Shown here: in pieces, positions 6,201 to 9,108 of the stretch | Position numbering within the stretch: the first letter of the stretch is position 1 | Layout of the letters: every line of letters begins with the position of its first letter | DNA from: Thermoanaerobaculia bacterium | GTDB taxonomy: Bacteria; Acidobacteriota; Thermoanaerobaculia; Gp7-AA8 | Assembly: GCA_017883215.1 (NCBI GenBank) | Contig: JADGOA010000136.1 | Location: 1 to 9,108, forward strand | DNA length: 9,108 nucleotides | Direction of reading: 5' to 3' | Position numbers and translations under genes: made by a program | The notes under the pieces: model-generated | What the model saw: only the letters and a program-made list of their open reading frames with translations | The model's database searches: none | Told to the model about the DNA's origin: nothing

Positions 6201-9108
6201 CCTCTGGCAACGGGGATGTGCAGTGGAACCGGTTGCGCCTGCGTGGTGACGCTCCACGTTCCGGCCGCCACCTCTTTCCGCTCCGTGTCCCACGTGTAGA
6301 AGCCGTTCCCCTCGGCGCGGCGGACGGAGTTCCATTGAACCTGATGCAGCTCGACGGAAACGTTCACGCCGGGAACGGCCACGCCGTCGAGTGCCGCGGC
6401 GACGAACGCTGTGTCGATGCCCTTCGAGGCATCGGTGAAGAACGGCAGATTCTTGACGCCGATGTACCACGGCGCGGGATCGACGCGGAAAGACGTGCGG
6501 CCGGCGATGCGCTGGCGCGACACGTCGGTGACTTCACCTTCCAGCTTGTAGTCGTAAGGCCAGCCGGCGCGGGTGTCGGTCGGAAGCTGAAGCTTCAACT
6601 CGCCGCCGGCGTCGAGCTTCTGCTCCTTCGACGAGATCTTCACCTCCCGCTCCCTCTCCGCGTCGAACCCGAGGAAGGTGTAGAGCTCCGGAGGGAAACG
6701 GTCGTCGATCTTCCGCGGCACGTCGTACAGCGGCGACTTGCTGAACGACCATTTCACGGGGAGACGCGACATCGGCGAGCCGAAGAGATACCGGCCGGTG
6801 ATCTTGCCGGCCAGCGTGGCGCCGGCGATGGAAGTCGGCGCGGTCAGGCTGGCGTCGACGCGGAACTCGGGACGCCGGTACGCGGCCACGAGGAACTCGC
6901 CGCCAGCGGAGAGCAGCTGTCCCTGGATCTCGCCTTTGTAACGGTACGTGCCGAGAGGCGCGTCGGAAGGAATCTTCACCGTCCACTCACTGCTGCTCCA
7001 CTCGCTGAGCGAGACGGTGCGCTTGTCGACCTGCTGATCCCGGCTGTCGGTGAGCGTCACCTCGACTTTCGTCCCGGCGGGAAGCAGCTGCATGCCCTTC
7101 GGCGTATCGCTGCGAAGCACCGCCTTGGCGTGCACTTCTTCGCCGAGCTTGTACACGCCGCGATCGGTGAAGATCGTGCCGCGCAGCAGAGGGAGCGATT
7201 CACTGATGTTGAAGGGCAGATCGAAATCCCACGGGCTGATGCCTTCGGTCCAGTTGCTCGCGGCATAGGCGACATCGCCGTCCTTCTCCGCAAAGACGAA
7301 GAAGTGATACTGGTCGAGGGCCTCCCACGCGTTCGACCAGCCACCGTCCGGCTGGTTGTCGCCTTCCTTCTTCTCTTTCCTGGTCTCGCGAAGGTCGGCC
7401 TCTCCGGCGATGGCGAGACCGTATGCGTCGGTGACCCCGCTCCAGACGACCTTGTTGTCCTTCGCGCGGATGGTCACGTTCGCCGCCGCAACGGGAGCGC
7501 CGTTGTCGAGGCGCGTCACGAGGACGAGGGTGTTCTGCGGGCTGTCCTTGACGCTGATGCCAAGGTTCGTCACCTGGACGATGGTGTTGCGCACGTTCGT
7601 ACAGGCGGGGTCGCCGGCGACGTCGGCGTTGGCGATCGGCGTCCCGTAGGCCACGCCGACCGAGACGATTCCGTGACCGGAGGCGTTCAATGCCGAGCGC
7701 ACGTCCAGCCCGTACGACTCGATCTTGTCGGCCGCCGGCGCGAGCTTCCGCTCCTTCGCACCGGGCGGCGGCTGGCCGCATTCGCTGGTCAGCTTCATGA
7801 TCGCCGGCACGACCTGGTCGACGCTGACCGGCGCCAGCCATTGCTTCACGGCCGTGAAGTTGCGCGCGTAAAACGGCAGCACGGATCCACCGCTCGATTC
7901 CCACACGCCGTGACCGTCGCCGAAGCTGGTGAACGCCGTCTTGTGCCAGTTCTCGACCGTGGCCGCCCAGGGGTAGCCGAGCGGCTGCTGATCGGCAGCA
8001 AGGAGCGAGGGATCGATGCGCAGCAGATATGTGTGTGCTGGAAGGAGCGGGAACTCGTCGAGGCTGTAGTTCTCCGTCGCATAACGGTTTTCCGACTCTG
8101 CGGCATCCGCATCGACCTTCGCCGCGAGCGTCACCGGCTTCGCCGGATCGGTGATGTCGGTGACGGTCAGCGCCTTGCGCAGGGCGGGCAGTTTCACCGG
8201 CACGCGGAAGGTGATGGTGTTCCACATCTCGGGATTGCATCTCGCGACGCAGCGGACGTCGACGACGAAAAAGGCGTGCGGCAGCTCGATCGTGAACTCC
8301 TGCGTGCGCCCGGTGCGAACGTTCTTCGGCCCGCGGGCGAGCTCGGAATCGAGAAAAACCTGGATGAACGTGTCGGGTGCGATATTCGGCTTCGTCTCCA
8401 GCACGACGAGGTCGGACGAGGGCGGATAGGTCTTCTTGTCCCAATCGTCGGCGAGGAACGACAGGACCATCGCGCCGTCGGAAGCAGCGACCTGCCGTGC
8501 CTTTGCTTTCTTCGCTTCGAACGCATCGCGTTCCGCCGGGGTGAGGCGGTCGAGAGCGGGAACGGCCGGATCCTTGAACGGGTGCGCCTTCGTGCGCAGT
8601 TGCAGATGCTGGACGATGACCTTCGGGTCGACGGGCTGGTTGAATCGGAGCAGCACCACGACCGGCGCATCGAAACGGCCGCTCCGATTCCGCATCATCG
8701 GCTCGACGCTGGGGTCCTTGCGGTACCAGTTCGTGCTGCGCAGCTGGATGGTCGGCGTGATGAAGGAGAAGGAATACGGCTGGCCGAGAGAATCGCCGGA
8801 GAGTGCCTTCGCGTCCGCGTCGATGGTGACGTCGAACTGCGTCGCGAACGGCAGCGGCTTTTTCGGATCGGGAGTGAAGATCAGGGTGGTCGTTCCCGAC
8901 CAGCGGAAGGTGCCGCCGACCGCGGGCGTGATGTGGAACCACGGAACGACGAGCTGCAGCGGAACCTTTCCGACTGCTACCATCGGCTCGGAGAAGACGG
9001 CTCGAATCTCGTTCGCTTCGGCGAGAGTGGCCACCTCGCCTACCGGCCCTGCTTTGACGATCGTGAGCTTCTGCGCCTGAGCGGCGGCGCAGGCGATGAA
9101 CAGGGCCA
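3266..9108 (-). CDS. Alpha-2-macroglobulin family protease inhibitor, thioester-containing, 5'-partial
   Basis: Bacterial A2Ms are exported proteins that trap attacking proteases: cleavage of a bait region triggers a conformational change and covalent capture through an internal Cys-Gln thioester. 1946 residues lie in the window (numbered from the first full codon at 9106). Residues 1-12 (ALFIACAAAQAQ) look like the end of a signal peptide, so the real start lies beyond 9108; the GTG at 9034 is internal, because the frame stays open with sensible sequence upstream. Seen in order: Ig-like N-terminal domain (about 13-123), MG2-type TDRGVYKLGE (647-656), MG6-type WAVDYGVLSLTGY (about 1155-1167), Gly-rich bait candidate (about 1187-1220), A2M core from RKDFRV to FLAVGD (1220-1294), thioester YGCAEQ with Cys1452 and Gln1455 (codons 4751-4753 and 4742-4744), the helical thioester domain, and a C-terminal domain ending MYEPEVFGR. 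It is longer than E. coli YfhM (about 1650). A lipobox is not convincing (F-I-A-C); an AQA cleavage site is equally possible. The stop is TAG; pbpC follows on the same strand. Confidence 0.94.
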   Translation of the reverse strand, partial: ALFIACAAAQAQKLTIVKAGPVGEVATLAEANEIRAVFSEPMVAVGKVPLQLVVPWFHITPAVGGTFRWSGTTTLIFTPDPKKPLPFATQFDVTIDADAKALSGDSLGQPYSFSFITPTIQLRSTNWYRKDPSVEPMMRNRSGRFDAPVVVLLRFNQPVDPKVIVQHLQLRTKAHPFKDPAVPALDRLTPAERDAFEAKKAKARQVAASDGAMVLSFLADDWDKKTYPPSSDLVVLETKPNIAPDTFIQVFLDSELARGPKNVRTGRTQEFTIELPHAFFVVDVRCVARCNPEMWNTITFRVPVKLPALRKALTVTDITDPAKPVTLAAKVDADAAESENRYATENYSLDEFPLLPAHTYLLRIDPSLLAADQQPLGYPWAATVENWHKTAFTSFGDGHGVWESSGGSVLPFYARNFTAVKQWLAPVSVDQVVPAIMKLTSECGQPPPGAKERKLAPAADKIESYGLDVRSALNASGHGIVSVGVAYGTPIANADVAGDPACTNVRNTIVQVTNLGISVKDSPQNTLVLVTRLDNGAPVAAANVTIRAKDNKVVWSGVTDAYGLAIAGEADLRETRKEKKEGDNQPDGGWSNAWEALDQYHFFVFAEKDGDVAYAASNWTEGISPWDFDLPFNISESLPLLRGTIFTDRGVYKLGEEVHAKAVLRSDTPKGMQLLPAGTKVEVTLTDSRDQQVDKRTVSLSEWSSSEWTVKIPSDAPLGTYRYKGEIQGQLLSAGGEFLVAAYRRPEFRVDASLTAPTSIAGATLAGKITGRYLFGSPMSRLPVKWSFSKSPLYDVPRKIDDRFPPELYTFLGFDAEREREVKISSKEQKLDAGGELKLQLPTDTRAGWPYDYKLEGEVTDVSRQRIAGRTSFRVDPAPWYIGVKNLPFFTDASKGIDTAFVAAALDGVAVPGVNVSVELHQVQWNSVRRAEGNGFYTWDTERKEVAAGTWSVTTQAQPVPLHIPVARGGQYNLIATAKDEAGHSTTTRVWFYAVGAGYTAWERYDHNRIDLVPEKKNLRPGETARIMIKSPWEHATALLTTEREGVRTWKQFELTSTQQTVTVPITEADIPNVYVSVLLVKGRSKEAVTEDASDPGKPSFRLGYVELKVEDAAKRLKVDVKANRDEYRPASKAKIEVQVRDQKGSGSRSEVTLWAVDYGVLSLTGYKTPDVLQSIYLEKSLQVVNEDSRQKIISRRVLTPKGATDGGGGGRDAGPGMLRKDFRVLAFWLGSITTDSRGRARTEVTLPESLTTYRIMAVAADKQSRFGWGQNEIRINKPLLLTPTFPRFLAVGDKALFGAVIHSQLAKKGTASITIRSLDPDVLEITGQPAATAEVDAKGSAEVRFNALARGVGSARVQISVSMLGESDAFEDSIPVRVLVSPETFAAYGSVGAGSVAAGTATAETARAKETLKIPSGIVPAFGGLHIDLASTAMVGLGEGAQYLVAYPYGCAEQRASAALALVYVSELGDVFKLPGVDAAAAKKLATATVGELPKFQCASGGFAYWNGECASVSPYLTSYVLHVLQIAKRDAYPVDQKVLDGAYGYLEAELAKPRPDNESWWPAYTAWQAFAVKTLVEGGRNEDSHITRLMTYVDRMPVFGLSHLADALIAKGEGGPRLANLQRRISNAILPEGGFAHVEELADPELMWFWNSNVRTTAMVLGTLVRSGSDQEIATRMVRWMMKARKRGRWGNTQENAWAMESLVDYYRKYESVAPDFTALASIGSETVEREEFRGRSAEAKSRDWSMQDVLRIAPADSQVPVTFERQGTGTLFYALRLRYARSVVMHDPLDQGFALERHYALQNAKADQSSFKAGDLIKVTLRVRNTKERRFVAVTDPIPAGTEPVESWFATTASDIAEQQAKADRGGDDWLSWWRYGGFDHVERHDDRVNLFATRLSEGPHEFTYLLRATTAGTFITAPLHAEEMYEPEVFGRTATSVVEVKP

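Noticed and set aside
7200..8942. A 580-codon minus-strand frame inside the A2M gene
   Set aside because: Arg/His-rich composition, no motifs, and fully contained in a well-supported gene.
9080..9108. Definite lipoprotein signal in the A2M
   Set aside because: The residues before Cys are L-F-I-A, a poor lipobox, and the N terminus is outside the window.

Overview
This is a GC-rich bacterial window with three protein genes, all on the minus strand. In transcript order they are the 3' 5.8 kb of a very large alpha-2-macroglobulin (A2M) family gene (3266-9108, entering from beyond the right edge), a bifunctional peptidoglycan synthase of the PBP1C class (pbpC, 829-3108), and a peptide deformylase (def, 142-687). 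High GC, an exported A2M beside PBP1C, and short intergenic repeat phrases of the ATCCCTCGCT/GCTCGGGAT and GGTCAC type suggest a Gram-negative, possibly Acidobacteriota-like organism. The taxonomy is inference and was not tested.

Region by region: 1-141 has no gene; it holds two GC hairpins and a recognisable intergenic repeat phrase. 142-687 is def. 688-828 is a gap filled largely by 7-8 bp direct repeats arranged as a large inverted repeat. 829-3108 is pbpC. 3109-3265 is a second gap, with an octamer tandem array and an imperfect palindrome. 3266-9108 is the A2M, complete at its C terminus and open at its N terminus.

A2M and PBP1C are a known partnership in Gram-negative bacteria (yfhM-pbpC in E. 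coli). The A2M is thought to trap proteases that reach the periplasm, using a bait region and a reactive thioester, and PBP1C is thought to repair the cell wall. Here the A2M keeps the Cys-Ala-Glu-Gln thioester motif and a protease-accessible-looking glycine-rich bait segment at the expected distance. PBP1C keeps the transpeptidase catalytic residues but lacks the glutamate usually found in the third glycosyltransferase motif. The deformylase has its metal ligands but non-standard motif 1 and motif 2 residues. Its link to the other two genes is only position and strand. I see no clearly new multi-gene system. The points most worth a second look are the altered PBP1C motif, the divergent deformylase, the length and bait region of the A2M, and the repeat families in every intergenic gap.
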